A DNA stretch of 64,000 nucleotides from Siccibacter colletis (GCF_000696575.1 NZ_JMSQ01000008.1:248001-312000); one strand, 5' to 3'. Positions 26,076 to 37,841 are shown, counted from the first letter of the stretch. Notes: generated by a model from the letters alone, not told the origin. A program made the numbers and translations.

Positions 26076-29000
26076 ATGCAGGTCAGCAGAAGGCAGTTCT
26101 TTAAGATCTGCGCTGGCGGTATGGCAGGCACCACGGTAGCGGCACTGGGCTTTGCACCCAGCGTAGCGCTGGCAGAAACACGTCAATATAAACTGCTGCG
26201 CACCCGTGAAACCCGTAACACCTGTACGTACTGCTCCGTTGGTTGTGGGCTGTTGATGTATAGCCTCGGCGACGGTGCGAAAAACGCCAAAGCATCTATT
26301 TTTCACATCGAAGGGGACCCGGACCATCCGGTAAACCGCGGGGCGCTCTGCCCGAAAGGCGCGGGCCTTGTGGATTTCATCCACTCCGAAAGCCGCCTGA
26401 AGTATCCGGAATATCGTGCTCCGGGTTCCGATAAATGGCAGCGCATCAGCTGGGACGAGGCGTTCGACCGCATCGCGAAGCTGGTCAAAGAAGACCGTGA
26501 CGCCAACTTTATCGAGAAGAATGACGAAGGCACGACCGTAAACCGCTGGCTCTCCACCGGTATGCTGTGTGCGTCCGCATCAAGTAACGAAACCGGCTAT
26601 TTAACTCAAAAATTTACGCGTTCGCTCGGCATGTTAGCCGTCGATAACCAGGCGCGTGTCTGACACGGACCAACGGTAGCAAGTCTTGCTCCAACATTCG
26701 GTCGCGGTGCGATGACCAACCACTGGGTCGACATGAAGAACGCCAACCTCATCATTGTGATGGGCGGGAATGCGGCAGAAGCGCATCCGGTGGGATTCCG
26801 CTGGGCGATGGAAGCCAAAATCCATAATGGCGCGAAGCTGATTGTTATCGATCCTCGCTTTACGCGTACGGCGTCGGTTGCCGATTTCTATACACCGATC
26901 CGCTCCGGTACTGACATTGCTTTCCTGTCAGGCGTACTGCTGTACCTGCTGAATAACAACAAGTTTAACCGCGAATACGTTGAAGCCTATACCAACGCCA
27001 GCCTTATCGTGCGTGAAGATTTTGGCTTTGAAGATGGCCTGTTCTCCGGCTACGACGCGGACAAACGCAAATACGATAAAACCTCCTGGAACTACGAGCT
27101 GGATGAGAAAGGCTTCGCCAAACGCGATACCACGCTCAGCCACCCGCGCTGCGTCTGGAATCTGCTGAAGCACCACGTTTCTCGCTACACGCCGGAAATC
27201 GTGGAAGACATCTGCGGAACGCCAAAAGCAGACTTCCTGAAGGTGTGTGAATACATTGCCGAAACCAGTGTTCACGACAAAACCGCCTCATTCCTGTACG
27301 CACTTGGCTGGACCCAGCACTCCGTTGGCGCCCAGAACATCCGTACGATGGCAATGATCCAGCTGCTGCTCGGCAACATGGGCATGGCAGGCGGCGGCGT
27401 TAACGCACTGCGCGGCCACTCCAACATCCAGGGACTGACCGACCTTGGCCTGCTGTCACAGAGCCTGACCGGCTACATGACGCTGCCAAGCGAGAAACAG
27501 GCCGACCTCCAGACCTACCTGACCGCCAACACGCCGACACCGCTGCGCGAAGGCCAGGTGAACTACTGGAGTAACTACCCGAAATTCTTCGTCTCCTTGA
27601 TGAAAGCCTTCTACGGCGACAAGGCGACCGCGGAAAACAGCTGGGGCTTTGACTGGCTGCCGAAGTGGGATAAGGGTTACGACGTACTGCAGTACTTCGA
27701 AATGATGAACCAGGGCAAAGTGAACGGCTATTTCTGCCAGGGCTTTAACCCGGTCGCCTCATTCCCGAACAAAAACAAAGTCGTCGCGTCGCTGTCGAAA
27801 CTGAAGTTCCTCGTCACCATCGATCCGCTCAACACCGAGACTGCCACATTCTGGCAGAACCACGGCGAGCAGAACGATGTGGACACCGCCAGCATTCAGA
27901 CCGAAGTGTTCCGTCTGCCGTCCACCTGCTTCGCCGAAGAAAACGGTTCTATCGTTAACTCCGGCCGCTGGCTGCAGTGGCACTGGAAAGGTCAGGACGC
28001 GCCGGGCGAAGCCCTGAACGACGGTGAAATCCTCGCCGGTATCTTCATGCGCCTGCGCAAGATGTATGCCGAAGAGGGCGGCGCCTGCCCTGAGCAGGTG
28101 CTGAACATGAGCTGGAACTACTCCACGCCGCACAACCCGTCGCCGGAAGAAGTAGCGATGGAAAGCAACGGTAAAGCGCTGGCCGATATTATCGACCCGG
28201 TTACCGGCGATGTGCTGGCGAAGAAAGGCAATCAGCTTGGCACCTTCGCACACCTGCGCGATGACGGCACCACGTCCAGTGGCTGCTGGATCTTCGCCGG
28301 AAGCTGGACGCCAGATGGCAACCAGATGGCGCGCCGCGACAACGCCGACCCGTCAGGCCTGGGCAACACCCTGGGTTGGGCATGGTCCTGGCCGCTCAAC
28401 CGCCGCATCCTTTATAACCGTGCCTCTGCGGACCCGCAGGGTAAACCGTGGGATCCGAAGCGTCAGCTTCTGTCTTACGCCAACGGTAAATGGGTTGGCG
28501 CTGATATTCCGGACTACAGCACCGCGCCTCCGGGCAGCGATGTCGGGCCGTTTATCATGCAGCCTGAAGGGATGGGTCGTCTGTTTGCGATGGATAAACT
28601 GGCCGAAGGTCCGTTCCCGGAACACTACGAGCCGTTTGAAACGCCGTTGGGTACCAACCCGCTGCACCCGAACGTTATCTCTAACCCGGCAGCCCGCGTC
28701 TTTAAAGGCGACATGGAAGCCATGGGTAAAAAAGATAAGTTCCCGTACGTGGGTACGACCTATCGTCTGACCGAGCACTTCCACTACTGGACCAAGCATG
28801 CGCTGTTGAACTCCATCGCGCAGCCGGAGCAGTTCGTGGAGATCGGTGAGAAGCTGGCGGGCAAACTCGGCATCGCCCAGGGCGATACGGTGAAAGTCTC
28901 CTCCAACCGTGGCTACATCAAAGCCAAGGCGGTGGTGACCAAACGTATCCGCACGCTTAACGTCCACGGTCAGGAAGTCGATACCATCGGTATTCCTATC

Positions 29001-29126
29001 CACTGGGGTTACGAAGGCGTGGCGAAGAAAGGCTTTATCGCCAACACCCTGACGCCGTTCGTCGGCGATGCGAATACGCAGACGCCGGAGTTCAAGGCGT
29101 TCCTGGTGAATGTGGAAAAGGTGTAA
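26076..29126 (+). CDS. fdoG: Formate dehydrogenase-O alpha subunit FdoG (selenoprotein)
   Basis: Catalytic subunit that oxidises formate to CO2 at the periplasmic face; 1016 residues with selenocysteine at position 196, coded by TGA at 26661-26663 (context ARV-U-HGPTVAS). Tat signal: SRRQFFK at residues 4-10, cut near ALA. One 4Fe-4S cluster is bound by Cys50, Cys53, Cys57 and Cys92; two bis-MGD cofactors hold Mo or W. The sequence reads on in the same frame to 29126, so the TGA is not a true stop. The start at 26076 (MQVSRRQFF) has AAGGAG upstream; the GTG two codons earlier is less likely. Confidence 0.97.
26661..26702 (+). promoter_or_regulatory. Selenocysteine codon and SECIS hairpin in fdoG
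   Basis: After the TGA a hairpin can form with arms AGCAA and TTGCT around GTC, extended by GG/CC with a bulged T. The bulged U and GU-containing apex placed about 16-25 bases after UGA are what SelB reads in E. coli fdnG/fdhF. The mRNA must fold as stated; only the sequence is seen. Confidence 0.7.
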
Positions 29127-29138
29127 CGGAGACGAATC

Positions 29139-30041
29139 ATGGCTTATCAATCTCAAGACATCATCCGTCGTTCCGCGACTAACAGTTTCACTCCCGCGCC
29201 TCAGGCGCGGGATCACCAGCAGGAAGTGGCGAAGCTTATCGACGTAACCACCTGCATCGGCTGTAAAGCCTGTCAGGTGGCCTGTTCAGAGTGGAACGAC
29301 CTGCGTGACGAAGTGGGCAACAACGTCGGGGTGTATGACAACCCGGCCGACCTGACCGCCAAGTCATGGACGGTGATGCGTTTCTCGGAAGTGGAGCAGA
29401 ACGACAAACTGGAATGGCTGATCCGCAAGGATGGCTGTATGCACTGCGCCGATCCGGGCTGCCTTAAGGCGTGCCCGTCCGAAGGCGCTATCATTCAGTA
29501 CGCCAACGGTATCGTCGACTTCCAGTCCGAGCAGTGCATCGGCTGTGGCTACTGCATCGCGGGCTGCCCGTTCGACGTACCGCGCCTGAACCCGGAAGAC
29601 AACCGTGTCTACAAGTGCACCCTGTGCGTAGACCGCGTCAACGTGGGCCAGGAGCCAGCGTGCGTGAAGACCTGTCCAACCGGCGCTATCCACTTTGGTT
29701 CCAAAGAGGATATGAAGCAGCTGGCGGGCGAGCGCGTGGCGGAGCTGAAAACCCGTGGTTATGAAAACGCAGGCCTGTACGATCCGGCAGGGGTTGGCGG
29801 TACACACGTGATGTACGTGCTGCACCACAACGACAAGCCGAATCTTTATCACGGCCTGCCGGAGAACCCGGAAATCAGCGAAACCGTGAAGTTCTGGAAA
29901 GGCATCTGGAAACCGCTCGCCGCTATCGGCTTTGCGGCCACCTTCGCCGCCAGCGTCTTCCACTACGTCGGCGTGGGCCCGAACCGTGCGGAAGAAGAGG
30001 AAGACAACCTTGATGAAGAGAAAGACGAGGTGCGCAAATGA
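29139..30041 (+). CDS. fdoH: Formate dehydrogenase-O beta subunit FdoH
   Basis: Electron-transfer subunit of 300 residues with four 4Fe-4S clusters. Cysteine groups include [41 protein letters not shown] and [20 protein letters not shown]. One membrane helix near residues 255-280 ([19 protein letters not shown]) anchors it. It carries electrons from FdoG to the cytochrome FdoI. Coupled to fdoI by an ATGA overlap. Confidence 0.97.
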   Translation: MAYQSQDIIRRSATNSFTPAPQARDHQQEVAKLIDVTTCIGCKACQVACSEWNDLRDEVGNNVGVYDNPADLTAKSWTVMRFSEVEQNDKLEWLIRKDGCMHCADPGCLKACPSEGAIIQYANGIVDFQSEQCIGCGYCIAGCPFDVPRLNPEDNRVYKCTLCVDRVNVGQEPACVKTCPTGAIHFGSKEDMKQLAGERVAELKTRGYENAGLYDPAGVGGTHVMYVLHHNDKPNLYHGLPENPEISETVKFWKGIWKPLAAIGFAATFAASVFHYVGVGPNRAEEEEDNLDEEKDEVRK

Positions 30042-30673
30042 AACGTCGTGACACCATCGTGCGCTACACGGCGCCGGAACGCATCAACCACTGGGTCACC
30101 GCCTTCTGCTTCGTGCTGGCGTCGGTGAGCGGGCTGGGCTTTTTCTTCCCGTCGTTCAACTGGCTGATGGGCATTCTCGGCACGCCGCAGCTGGCGCGCA
30201 TCCTGCACCCCTTCGTGGGTGTGGTGATGTTTGCCTCGTTCATCATCATGTTCTTCCGTTACTGGCACCACAACCTGATTAACCGCGACGATATCTTCTG
30301 GGCGAAAAACATCCGCAAGATCGTGGTCAATGAGGAAGTGGGCGACACCGGACGCTATAACTTCGGCCAGAAATGCGTGTTCTGGGCGGCGATTATCTTC
30401 CTGGTGCTGCTGCTGGTGAGCGGCGTGGTGATCTGGCGTCCATACTTTGCGCAGGCTTTCCCGATCCCGCTGATTCGCGTGGCGCTGCTGGTACATTCAT
30501 TTGCCGCAGTGGCGTTAATTGTGGTTATCATGGTGCATATTTACGCCGCCCTTTGGGTAAAAGGCACCATCACCGCAATGGTGGAAGGCTGGGTATCCTC
30601 AACGTGGGCGAAGAAACATCACCCGCGCTGGTACCGTGAAGTCCGCCAGAAACAGGAAAAATCATCTGAATGA
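30038..30673 (+). CDS. fdoI: Formate dehydrogenase-O gamma subunit FdoI (cytochrome b556)
   Basis: A 211-residue integral membrane cytochrome b that passes electrons to quinone. Four membrane helices carry the haem histidines ([42 protein letters not shown]). Coupled by four-base overlaps to fdoH before it and fdhE after it. Confidence 0.96.
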   Translation: MKRRDTIVRYTAPERINHWVTAFCFVLASVSGLGFFFPSFNWLMGILGTPQLARILHPFVGVVMFASFIIMFFRYWHHNLINRDDIFWAKNIRKIVVNEEVGDTGRYNFGQKCVFWAAIIFLVLLLVSGVVIWRPYFAQAFPIPLIRVALLVHSFAAVALIVVIMVHIYAALWVKGTITAMVEGWVSSTWAKKHHPRWYREVRQKQEKSSE

Positions 30674-31599
30674 GTATTCGCATCATCCCGCAAGATCAGC
30701 TGGAGAAAAGCGAGAAACGCACGGCGGAGAACATTCCGCCGTTATTGTTCCCCAGACTGAAAAATCTCTATAACCGCCGCGCGACACGTCTGCGCGAGCT
30801 GGCGGAGAACAATCCGTTAGGCGACTATCTGCGTTTCGCGGCGCAAATCGCCCATGCTCAGGAAGTGGTGCTCTATGACCACCCGCTGGAGATGGACCTG
30901 ACGACACGTCTGCAGGAAGCCGCAGCACAGGGCAAACCGCCGCTGGACGCGCATATTCTGCCACGCGATGCGCACTGGCAACGCCTGCTGCACTCCCTTA
31001 TCGCCGAGCTGAAGCCTGAAATGACTGGCCCGGCGCTGGCGGTGATTGAGAACCTGGAGAAGGCCTCTTCGCAGGAGCTGGAAGCGATGGCGAGCGCACT
31101 GTTTGCTGCCGACTTCGCCGATGTCAGCAGCGACAAAGCGCCCTTCATCTGGGCCGCGCTGTCGCTTTACTGGGCGCAGATGGCCAGCCTGATCCCCGGC
31201 AAAGCGCGCGCCGAGTATGGCGAAGCGCGTCAGTTCTGCCCGGTGTGCGGCAGTATGCCGGTTTCCAGCATCGTGCAGATTGGCACCTCCCAGGGGCTGC
31301 GCTATTTGCACTGCAACCTGTGCGAGAGCGAATGGCACGTGGTGCGCATCAAGTGCAGCAACTGCGAACAGACCCGCGATCTGAACTACTGGTCAATCGA
31401 CTCCGAACAGTCGGCCATCAAGGCCGAAAGCTGCGGCGATTGCGGCACTTACCTGAAGATCCTTTATCAGGAAAAAGACCCCAACGTCGAAGCCGTTGCG
31501 GATGACCTGGCTTCGCTGGTGCTGGATGCACGCATGGAGCAAGAGGGCTTCGCTCGCAGCTCCATCAACCCGTTCCTGTTCCCGGGAGAGGGTGAGTAG
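30670..31599 (+). CDS. fdhE: Formate dehydrogenase assembly factor FdhE
   Basis: A 309-residue cytoplasmic protein needed to make active respiratory formate dehydrogenases; it interacts with the catalytic subunit. Four CxxC pairs bind iron as in rubredoxin-like folds: FCPVCGS, HCNLCES, KCSNCEQ and SCGDCGT. It closes the fdoGHI operon. Confidence 0.95.
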   Translation: MSIRIIPQDQLEKSEKRTAENIPPLLFPRLKNLYNRRATRLRELAENNPLGDYLRFAAQIAHAQEVVLYDHPLEMDLTTRLQEAAAQGKPPLDAHILPRDAHWQRLLHSLIAELKPEMTGPALAVIENLEKASSQELEAMASALFAADFADVSSDKAPFIWAALSLYWAQMASLIPGKARAEYGEARQFCPVCGSMPVSSIVQIGTSQGLRYLHCNLCESEWHVVRIKCSNCEQTRDLNYWSIDSEQSAIKAESCGDCGTYLKILYQEKDPNVEAVADDLASLVLDARMEQEGFARSSINPFLFPGEGE

Positions 31600-31610
31600 T
31601 TTTTCCCGTC

Positions 31611-31638
31611 AACCCGTCCTCATTATTGGGGGCGGGTT
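31611..31638. terminator. Weak hairpin after fdhE
   Basis: AACCCGTCC and GGGCGGGTT can pair with one G-T pair around a TCATTATTGG loop. No U-run follows in either direction, so termination is uncertain. It lies between the convergent fdhE and the VapC-type gene. Confidence 0.35.
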
Positions 31639-31639
31639 A

Positions 31640-32011
31640 TCATAAATTGTAGGGAATCGTTACGCCGCTTATGCCAGCGAAATCCTTCGAGTTGCGCGTT
31701 ACCAGCACACGAGAATTAACCTGCGCCGTTGCCAGAATGATGGCATCAGGCAGTTTCATACCGTGCTGTTGGCGAATCATTACGCTGCGCTCTGCTACTG
31801 CGGCTGAAATCGGTAACACATCAAACGCCTCCAGTACCTCACGCGTACGCATTTCTTGACCGTGTTTTTTTGCCCCTACCATTACTTCAATCCATGTCAT
31901 CAGGCTGATGCCGCGATTAATGGGATACTGTTCCATCACCTTTGCCGCCTGCTGATGCCCACTAAAAAGATCGATAAGGATGTTGGTATCGAATACCGCC
32001 ACGCCCTCCAT
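31640..32011 (-). CDS. vapC: VapC-type PIN-domain toxin
   Basis: A 123-residue PIN-domain nuclease; VapC toxins cut tRNA or rRNA. Acidic metal ligands are visible: Asp in AVFDTNILIDLF, Glu in SLMTWIEVMVG, Asp in KLPDAIILATA, and Asp in RNSKDFAGI. ATG at 32011 is preferred because GAGGAG lies eight bases upstream; a GTG at 32020 would add three residues. It follows the antitoxin directly. Confidence 0.85.
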   Translation of the reverse strand: MEGVAVFDTNILIDLFSGHQQAAKVMEQYPINRGISLMTWIEVMVGAKKHGQEMRTREVLEAFDVLPISAAVAERSVMIRQQHGMKLPDAIILATAQVNSRVLVTRNSKDFAGISGVTIPYNL

Positions 32012-32013
32012 GC

Positions 32014-32256
32014 CTACCACTCCTCACGTAGTTTTCGCTCATACTCCAGCCCATCTTCAGCCGCCTCCCCCCACAGGCCTAACGCCTCGTGAAGAACATT
32101 TTGTGTCTGCCTTTCCAGATACTGCTCAATCGCTTCGCGCAGTAGCTCCGCTCTGGCGGTATTGCGGCGCTGTTTGAGGTGATCGAGGCGGCGGATCGCC
32201 TCGTCAGGTAAGTCGAGAAGAATTCGTCCCATAATGTTCTCTACTGTCATGACCAT
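32014..32256 (-). CDS. vapB: Ribbon-helix-helix antitoxin partner of VapC
   Basis: 80 residues. The core MGRILLDLPDEAIRRLDHLKQRRNTARAELLREAIEQYLE is a CopG-type ribbon-helix-helix; the acidic and aromatic tail (LWGEAAEDGLEYERKLREEW) would bind the toxin. GAGGTG lies before ATG 32256. A shorter form from ATG 32232 is possible. Its last bases serve as the ribosome site for the toxin. Confidence 0.8.
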   Translation of the reverse strand: MVMTVENIMGRILLDLPDEAIRRLDHLKQRRNTARAELLREAIEQYLERQTQNVLHEALGLWGEAAEDGLEYERKLREEW

Positions 32257-32550
32257 ATATCACCTCAGTATATCATCATCGTTCGTTTTTGAATCGCCAC
32301 TTGCAAAAGGCTAATCCTTTTTCTTCGTGCGGTTAAGTCAGGTTTCGGAGGTAATTCCCCTTCTGCGAGGTGCTTTCCAGAAACGTTTTTTCCCTGCATG
32401 ACGGCGTTTTTCTTCCGTGTCGTTTAGGGTATAAACGCTGAACTTTTCACAGGTGAAAACCGCGCAACGCAGGCACAGTTCGCTCTTCACCGAAGCATCA
32501 GGTTATGGCGCAGGATAGATTTGTCGCTCCCCCTGACGGAGAGCAAACAA

Positions 32551-32862
32551 ATGATTGCGGTACTTTTTGAAGCAGACGTATTACCGGAAAAGCAGGCGCG
32601 TTATCTGGCGCTGGCGGCGGAACTTAAGCCCCTGCTGGCAGATAGTGAGGGCTTTATCAGCATTGAGCGGTTTCAGAGCCTGACCAGCGAGGGGAAGATC
32701 CTGTCGCTCTCATGGTGGCAGAATGAAGACGCCGTGCTGAGCTGGAAGCGTAACGTATTGCACCGCGAAGCACAGACCGAAGGGCGCGCTTCCATTTTCG
32801 CCCACTACCGGATTCGCATTGCTCAGGTGGTCAGAGATTACTCATCAGATATGCAAGGATAA
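32551..32862 (+). CDS. Antibiotic biosynthesis monooxygenase (ABM) domain protein
   Basis: 103 residues with the ABM ferredoxin-like fold: [52 protein letters not shown] and the final [13 protein letters not shown]. Small ABM proteins act on quinones or as haem-binding or dimerising factors; the substrate is unknown. GGAGAGCAAACAA precedes the ATG at 32551. It is the first gene of a three-gene unit with an ACT protein and an ArsR-type regulator. Confidence 0.78.
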   Translation: MIAVLFEADVLPEKQARYLALAAELKPLLADSEGFISIERFQSLTSEGKILSLSWWQNEDAVLSWKRNVLHREAQTEGRASIFAHYRIRIAQVVRDYSSDMQG

Positions 32863-32866
32863 GCCG

Positions 32867-33259
32867 ATGTACGATATTCACGTAGTGCTGGAAAACACGC
32901 CAGGTCAACTGGCAGCCCTGGGTTATGTGCTTGGTCAACACGGTATCGGCCTTGAGGGCGGCGGTGTGTTCAGCGCCGGGAGCGACTCGCATGCGCATTT
33001 CCTGGTGGCGGAGGGTGAAAAAGCCCGTGCGGTGCTGGAGCGCGAAGGGTTCAGGGTTGAAAACGTCTGCCAGCCGCTGATGCGTAAACTTAAGCAGGAG
33101 CGTCCCGGCGAGTTAGGTGAGATTGCCGCAGCCCTGGCAGATGCGGGCATTAATATCATTACCCAATACAGCGATCATGCGAATCAGCTTATCCTTGTCA
33201 CGGATAATCCTGAACTGGCGCACCGGGTTACGCAGCGCTGGCCCATCACCCGTGAGTGA
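32867..33259 (+). CDS. ACT-domain protein (tandem ACT)
   Basis: 130 residues with two ACT-like halves: [36 protein letters not shown] and [35 protein letters not shown]. Stand-alone ACT proteins bind amino acids or similar ligands and regulate partners. AAGGAT lies before the start. It overlaps the next gene by a GTGA junction, so the ligand may feed into that regulator's circuit; this is inference. Confidence 0.8.
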   Translation: MYDIHVVLENTPGQLAALGYVLGQHGIGLEGGGVFSAGSDSHAHFLVAEGEKARAVLEREGFRVENVCQPLMRKLKQERPGELGEIAAALADAGINIITQYSDHANQLILVTDNPELAHRVTQRWPITRE

Positions 33260-33963
33260 ATATGCTTAAACCTTCTACGCCAGACGGGCATGACGATGCC
33301 CTCGAAGACGCGATCGTCGCGGTTGCCGCCGCAATGTCTGATGCCTCGCGCGTAAAAATGCTCTGCGCATTAATGGATGGGCGTGCCTGGACCGCGACCG
33401 AGCTGAGCGCCGTTGCCGATATCGCCTCATCCACTGCCAGTGGGCATCTGGCGCGTCTGGTAAAGGGAAAATTGATCACCTGCCTCTCCCAGGGCAGGCA
33501 TCGCTATTATCGCCTCGCCGGTCATGACATCGCCGCGCTGCTTGAGGGGATGATGGGCGTATCCTGGAAGCGGACAGACCCGATGCGAACCCGCACACCG
33601 CAGCATCTGCGTAATGCTCGTACCTGCTATGACCATCTGGCGGGTGAAGTCGCCGTAAACATTTATGCGGCGTTAGTGGATGAGGGCTGGCTGCAGGCAG
33701 ATGGTGCGGCGCTGACAGAGAAAGGCCGCGCGCGTTTTCAGCAGGCTGGTATTGCGCTCAGTCCCAGCCCCCGACGAAAGGCATGCTGCGCCTGTCTCGA
33801 CTGGAGCGAACGGCGCTTTCATCTTGGTGGCGAAGCGGGTGCAGCGCTTTTCCTGCACGGCGAGCACAAAGGATGGCTGGTGCGCACGCCCGGATTCAGG
33901 GAGGTGACCATCACACCAGCCGGGCGTCTGGCGCTCAAAAAGTTGTTTAACGTTGAGGTATAA
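33256..33963 (+). CDS. ArsR-type winged-helix regulator
   Basis: 235 residues. The N-terminal winged helix is ArsR-like: [48 protein letters not shown]. The long C-terminal part carries [19 protein letters not shown] and a second small domain. No classic CxC metal site is seen near the recognition helix; CCAC further on may be a metal or redox site. A GTG start at 33256 gives the usual overlap; ATG at 33262 is the alternative. It presumably regulates this operon. Confidence 0.8.
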   Translation: MNMLKPSTPDGHDDALEDAIVAVAAAMSDASRVKMLCALMDGRAWTATELSAVADIASSTASGHLARLVKGKLITCLSQGRHRYYRLAGHDIAALLEGMMGVSWKRTDPMRTRTPQHLRNARTCYDHLAGEVAVNIYAALVDEGWLQADGAALTEKGRARFQQAGIALSPSPRRKACCACLDWSERRFHLGGEAGAALFLHGEHKGWLVRTPGFREVTITPAGRLALKKLFNVEV

Positions 33964-34068
33964 GCTGGCACCGGTGCGTTGCATTTAGCTGCCCGGCTAC
34001 GATAGCCAGGAAATGGCAGGGCAGATAAACCGCGCGCCTGTCTTCGTTGTACCGCTTGCCAGACGCAA

Positions 34069-34091
34069 CAAAAAAGCCGCCCGCGGGCGGC
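34069..34091 (-). terminator. yicI terminator
   Basis: Stem GCCGCC/GGCGGC with CGCG loop (34076-34091) and an A-run at 34069-34075 that is a U-run on the minus strand, 18 bp after the yicI stop. Confidence 0.8.
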
Positions 34092-34109
34092 TTCATCCGG
34101 CTTTACGAC

Positions 34110-36434
34110 TTAAAGCGTGATGCTGAAACTGCTCACGCCCTGAGTTGGGGCGATCACTATGCCCCACTCGCTGCCCACCAGCGTTGCACCATCAACGCCT
34201 GTCACCTGCGGAATATTACGCAGGCACAGCGTCCAGTCGGTCGCGGTGCCCTCGCTGTGCACTGTCAGTTGGTTACCGGTGCGGTTCACCCTCAGGGTAA
34301 ACAGAACAGAACCGTCCGCTGCGGGCACCTCGCACAATGCCTCACGGCCATCGTCGAGATTAAACAGCTGGAAGGCGGTGCCTTCATGCCAGGCGTAGTC
34401 CGGTTGCTGGTCGTTGGCTCCCAGCGCCAGCAGCGTGTTGTCGCGTACATACACCGGCAAGCTCAGGAAATCGTGCTGCTGTTTGTACCAGCGGCTGCCG
34501 GTAAGCACATCGTTGTGCCACAGGTGTGTCCAGCGCCCTTCCGGTAGCCAGAAGCTTACCTCGCCCTGCTCGCTGAATACCGGCGCCACCAGCAGCGCAT
34601 CACCCAGCATGTACTGCCTGTCCAGATAGTCGCAGGCCGGGTCGTCCGGGAACTCCAGCATCATGGCGCGCATCACCGGTGTACCGCACTCCCGCGCCAG
34701 CGCAGACTGGCGATACAGGTATGGCATCAGGCGGCACTTAAGCTCGGTGAAATGCCGCACCACGTCACAGGCTTCGTCATCGTAGGCCCACGGCACGCGA
34801 TAGGATTTGCTGCCGTGCAGGCGACTGTGGCTGGAGAGCAGACCAAACGCGCACCAGCGCTTATAGACGTGTGCCGGTGCGGTGTTTTCGAATCCACCAA
34901 TGTCGTGGCTCCAGAATCCAAACCCGGAAAGCCCAATCGACAGCCCGCCGCGCAGGCTTTCAGCCATTGATTCATAATTCGCATAGCAGTCGCCGCCCCA
35001 GTGCACCGGGAACTGCTGGGCACCCACCGAGGCCGAGCGGGCGAACAGCACCGCTTCCTCTTCGCCCACCGTCTCCTTCAGCACGTTCCACACCAGCTCG
35101 TTATAGAGATACGCGTAATGGTTGTGCATTTTTTGTGGATCGGCGCCGTCGTGCCACACCACGTCAGTGGGAATGCGCTCGCCGAAATCGGTTTTAAAGC
35201 AGTCCACGCCCATCGCCACCAGTCGTTTCAGATGCCCGGCGTACCACGCGCTTGCTTCCGGATTGGTAAAATCAACGATCGCCAGCCCCGGTTGCCATTT
35301 ATCCCACTGCCACACCGCGCCGTTCGGGCGTTTCAGCAGATAACCTTTCTCCATCCCCTCGCGGAACAGCGGGGATTTCTGGCCGATATACGGGTTAATC
35401 CAGACGCAGATTTTCAGACCGCGCGCCTTCAGACGTTTCAGCATGCCTTCCGGGTCCGGGAAAGTAGCCGGGTCCCATTCGAAATCACACCACTGGAAGG
35501 CTTTCATCCAGAAGCAGTCGAAGTGGAACACGTGCAGCGGCAGGTTGCGCGCCGCCATGCCATCGATAAAGCTATTCACCGTCTCTTCGTCATAATTAGT
35601 GGTGAACGAGGTGGTGAGCCACAGCCCGAATGACCAGGCAGGCGGTAGCGCGGGCCGGCCGGTGAAGCGCGTATAACGGTCCAGCACGGCTTTTGGCGTC
35701 GGGCCATCAATCACAAAATACTCCAGATGCTCCCCTTCCACGCTGAACTGCACCTTCGAGACTTTCTCCGAGCCAATCTCAAACGACACGCACTCGGGAT
35801 GATTCACCAGCACGCCATACCCACGGTTGGTAAGGTAAAACGGAATGTTTTTATAGGCCTGCTCGGTGCTGGTGCCGCCGTCGCGGTTCCAGGTTTCTAC
35901 CGTCTGCCCGTTACGCACCAGCGCGGTAAAACGTTCGCCCAGGCCATACACCGTCTCGCCCACACCGAGGTCGAGACGCTCGAAAAGATAGTTGCGCCCG
36001 GTGGTGCCGTCCTGCACGTAGCCGTTATTTTTCACCTGGCTGCCGGTGATGCGCACGCCGTCGCGCAGGAAGTCGAGCGCCCAGTATTCGCCCTTACTGA
36101 TGCGTACGCTCAGGCTGCCGCTGGAAAGTTCGGCGTAATCATCGCCGTTATCGAGCCGCACCGGATAGGTCGCCTCTGCGTTGAGGGGGAAATGTGGACC
36201 GCTGTCAGCCACCCCCTCAAAATGCGTAATGCGCACACCGATAATGCCCTCCTGTGGCGAGAAAAAGCGCAGGGTGAAGAGCGGCGTATCCAGTTGCCAG
36301 GTGCGCTCGCGCACGTCGCGTGGCGCGGCATACACCACCAGCTCACGACCCCGTACCTCGACATTAAACACCTGCAGCGGATGCGTTAGCGTCAGACCGG
36401 GCTGGATCAGCCAGTTACCATCACTGATTTTCAT
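34110..36434 (-). CDS. yicI: Alpha-xylosidase YicI (GH31)
   Basis: 774 residues, very close to E. coli YicI throughout. It releases alpha-xylose from isoprimeverose-type xylosides in the cytoplasm. GH31 marks: N-terminal sandwich, [16 protein letters not shown] in the barrel, nucleophile Asp in [19 protein letters not shown], and [10 protein letters not shown] with the acid/base region between. It is transcribed after yicJ with a 12-bp gap; the two form a xyloside uptake and cleavage unit. Confidence 0.96.
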   Translation of the reverse strand: MKISDGNWLIQPGLTLTHPLQVFNVEVRGRELVVYAAPRDVRERTWQLDTPLFTLRFFSPQEGIIGVRITHFEGVADSGPHFPLNAEATYPVRLDNGDDYAELSSGSLSVRISKGEYWALDFLRDGVRITGSQVKNNGYVQDGTTGRNYLFERLDLGVGETVYGLGERFTALVRNGQTVETWNRDGGTSTEQAYKNIPFYLTNRGYGVLVNHPECVSFEIGSEKVSKVQFSVEGEHLEYFVIDGPTPKAVLDRYTRFTGRPALPPAWSFGLWLTTSFTTNYDEETVNSFIDGMAARNLPLHVFHFDCFWMKAFQWCDFEWDPATFPDPEGMLKRLKARGLKICVWINPYIGQKSPLFREGMEKGYLLKRPNGAVWQWDKWQPGLAIVDFTNPEASAWYAGHLKRLVAMGVDCFKTDFGERIPTDVVWHDGADPQKMHNHYAYLYNELVWNVLKETVGEEEAVLFARSASVGAQQFPVHWGGDCYANYESMAESLRGGLSIGLSGFGFWSHDIGGFENTAPAHVYKRWCAFGLLSSHSRLHGSKSYRVPWAYDDEACDVVRHFTELKCRLMPYLYRQSALARECGTPVMRAMMLEFPDDPACDYLDRQYMLGDALLVAPVFSEQGEVSFWLPEGRWTHLWHNDVLTGSRWYKQQHDFLSLPVYVRDNTLLALGANDQQPDYAWHEGTAFQLFNLDDGREALCEVPAADGSVLFTLRVNRTGNQLTVHSEGTATDWTLCLRNIPQVTGVDGATLVGSEWGIVIAPTQGVSSFSITL

Positions 36435-36446
36435 CGTCTTATCCTC

Positions 36447-37841
36447 TTACTGCTGAAATTCTTTGCGAACCGGCACCTGCTCAAATTCCTGCTGATTGCG
36501 CCGGGCGCTGTCGGCCAGCTGCGACATGATTGACGTCAGATACGGTGTTTTCAGGGTGTAATAGCGCTTCGCTACCACGGCGCTGATGAGATAGCAGATG
36601 GCCGGCACGATAGTGAACAGCGCGATAATGATGCTGATGGTGGCGCTGTTCTGGGTAGTGGCCGCCGCGTTATAGCCGCCGCCCGCCAGCATCCAGCCAA
36701 TCAGCGCTCCGCCGATAGCCAGGCCCAGCTTCAGCACGAACAGCGTCCCGGCAAAGCTGATACCGGTCAGGCGCTTGCCATTGCGCCACTCGCCGTAGTC
36801 CACGGTATCGGACATCATGACCCACTGGATCGGCGTCACCAGCTGGTGCAGCACACCGATAACAAAGATGAATACGAACATCAGCACGCTGGCATGCAGC
36901 GGCACGAAGAACATTGCAAAGCTCAGCACGGCAAGCGCCGCATTGGTCCACCAGAACACGCTCACTTTGCATTTCCAGTCGGTGAGGGGTTTAGCCAGCG
37001 CGCTGCCAAACAGATTCCCGACGCAGTAGGTCGTCAGGAACGCGGTAAACAGCGCCGGGGAGCCCATAATCCAGGTGACGTAATACATCATCGCCCCGCC
37101 GCGCACCGACACCGCGAGGATATTGAGGATGGTAAGAATGCCCACGACGCGCCACTGGTCGTTTTGCAGGATGTCGCGCAGATCCTCGCGCATTGGCGTG
37201 GTATTGGGCGGAGTCTGTACGCGCTCTTTGGTGGTGAAGAAGCAGAACGCCAGCATCAGGAAGGCCACCACCGAGAGCACAGCAATCCCGCCCTGGAAGC
37301 CGAGGGCTTTATCTTCACCGCCAATCAGGTTAACCAGCGGCATCATCAGCACCGTTGACAGCATGCCCCCTGCGGTCGCCAGCACGAAGCGCCAGGATTG
37401 CAGCGAGATGCGCTGCTGCGGGTCGCTGGTGACCACGCCGCCCAGCGCGCAGTAGGGAATATTGACCACGGTATACATCAGTGTCAGCAGCGTGTAAGTG
37501 ATCGCGGCGTAAACCATTTTGCCGGTCAGGCTGAGGTCCGGCGTGCTGTAGGCGAAAACGCAGACGATGCCGAACGGCAGCGCCCCGAAGATGATCCACG
37601 GGCGGAACTTGCCCCAGCGACTGCGGGTGCGGTCGGCCACCAGGCCCATTACCGGGTCGGAGATGGCATCCAGCGCACGCGCCAGCAGGAACATGGTGCC
37701 GACAAACCCGGCAGGAATACCGAAGATATCGGTATAAAAGAACATCATGTACAGCATCACATTATCGAAGACGATGTGGCTGGCGGCGTCACCCATGCCG
37801 TAGCCAATTTTCTCCTTCACAGACAACACCTGATTGCTCAT
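36447..37841 (-). CDS. yicJ: Xyloside:cation symporter YicJ (GPH family)
   Basis: A 464-residue transporter of the MelB-like GPH family with twelve membrane segments. Near-identical blocks to E. coli YicJ: KEKIGYGMGDAASHIVFDNVM, DPVMGLVADRTRSRWGKFRPW, TPIQWVMMSDTVDYGEWRNGKR. It imports the substrate of YicI. ATG 37841 has GAGG eight bases upstream; a GTG one codon earlier exists. Confidence 0.95.
   Translation of the reverse strand: MSNQVLSVKEKIGYGMGDAASHIVFDNVMLYMMFFYTDIFGIPAGFVGTMFLLARALDAISDPVMGLVADRTRSRWGKFRPWIIFGALPFGIVCVFAYSTPDLSLTGKMVYAAITYTLLTLMYTVVNIPYCALGGVVTSDPQQRISLQSWRFVLATAGGMLSTVLMMPLVNLIGGEDKALGFQGGIAVLSVVAFLMLAFCFFTTKERVQTPPNTTPMREDLRDILQNDQWRVVGILTILNILAVSVRGGAMMYYVTWIMGSPALFTAFLTTYCVGNLFGSALAKPLTDWKCKVSVFWWTNAALAVLSFAMFFVPLHASVLMFVFIFVIGVLHQLVTPIQWVMMSDTVDYGEWRNGKRLTGISFAGTLFVLKLGLAIGGALIGWMLAGGGYNAAATTQNSATISIIIALFTIVPAICYLISAVVAKRYYTLKTPYLTSIMSQLADSARRNQQEFEQVPVRKEFQQ

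Noticed and set aside
26661-26663. In-frame TGA that splits the fdoG reading frame, as in a pseudogene
   Set aside because: Position 196, the flanking residues and the downstream hairpin match the selenocysteine site of FdoG; the same frame continues to the normal C-terminus, and selC is present in the window.
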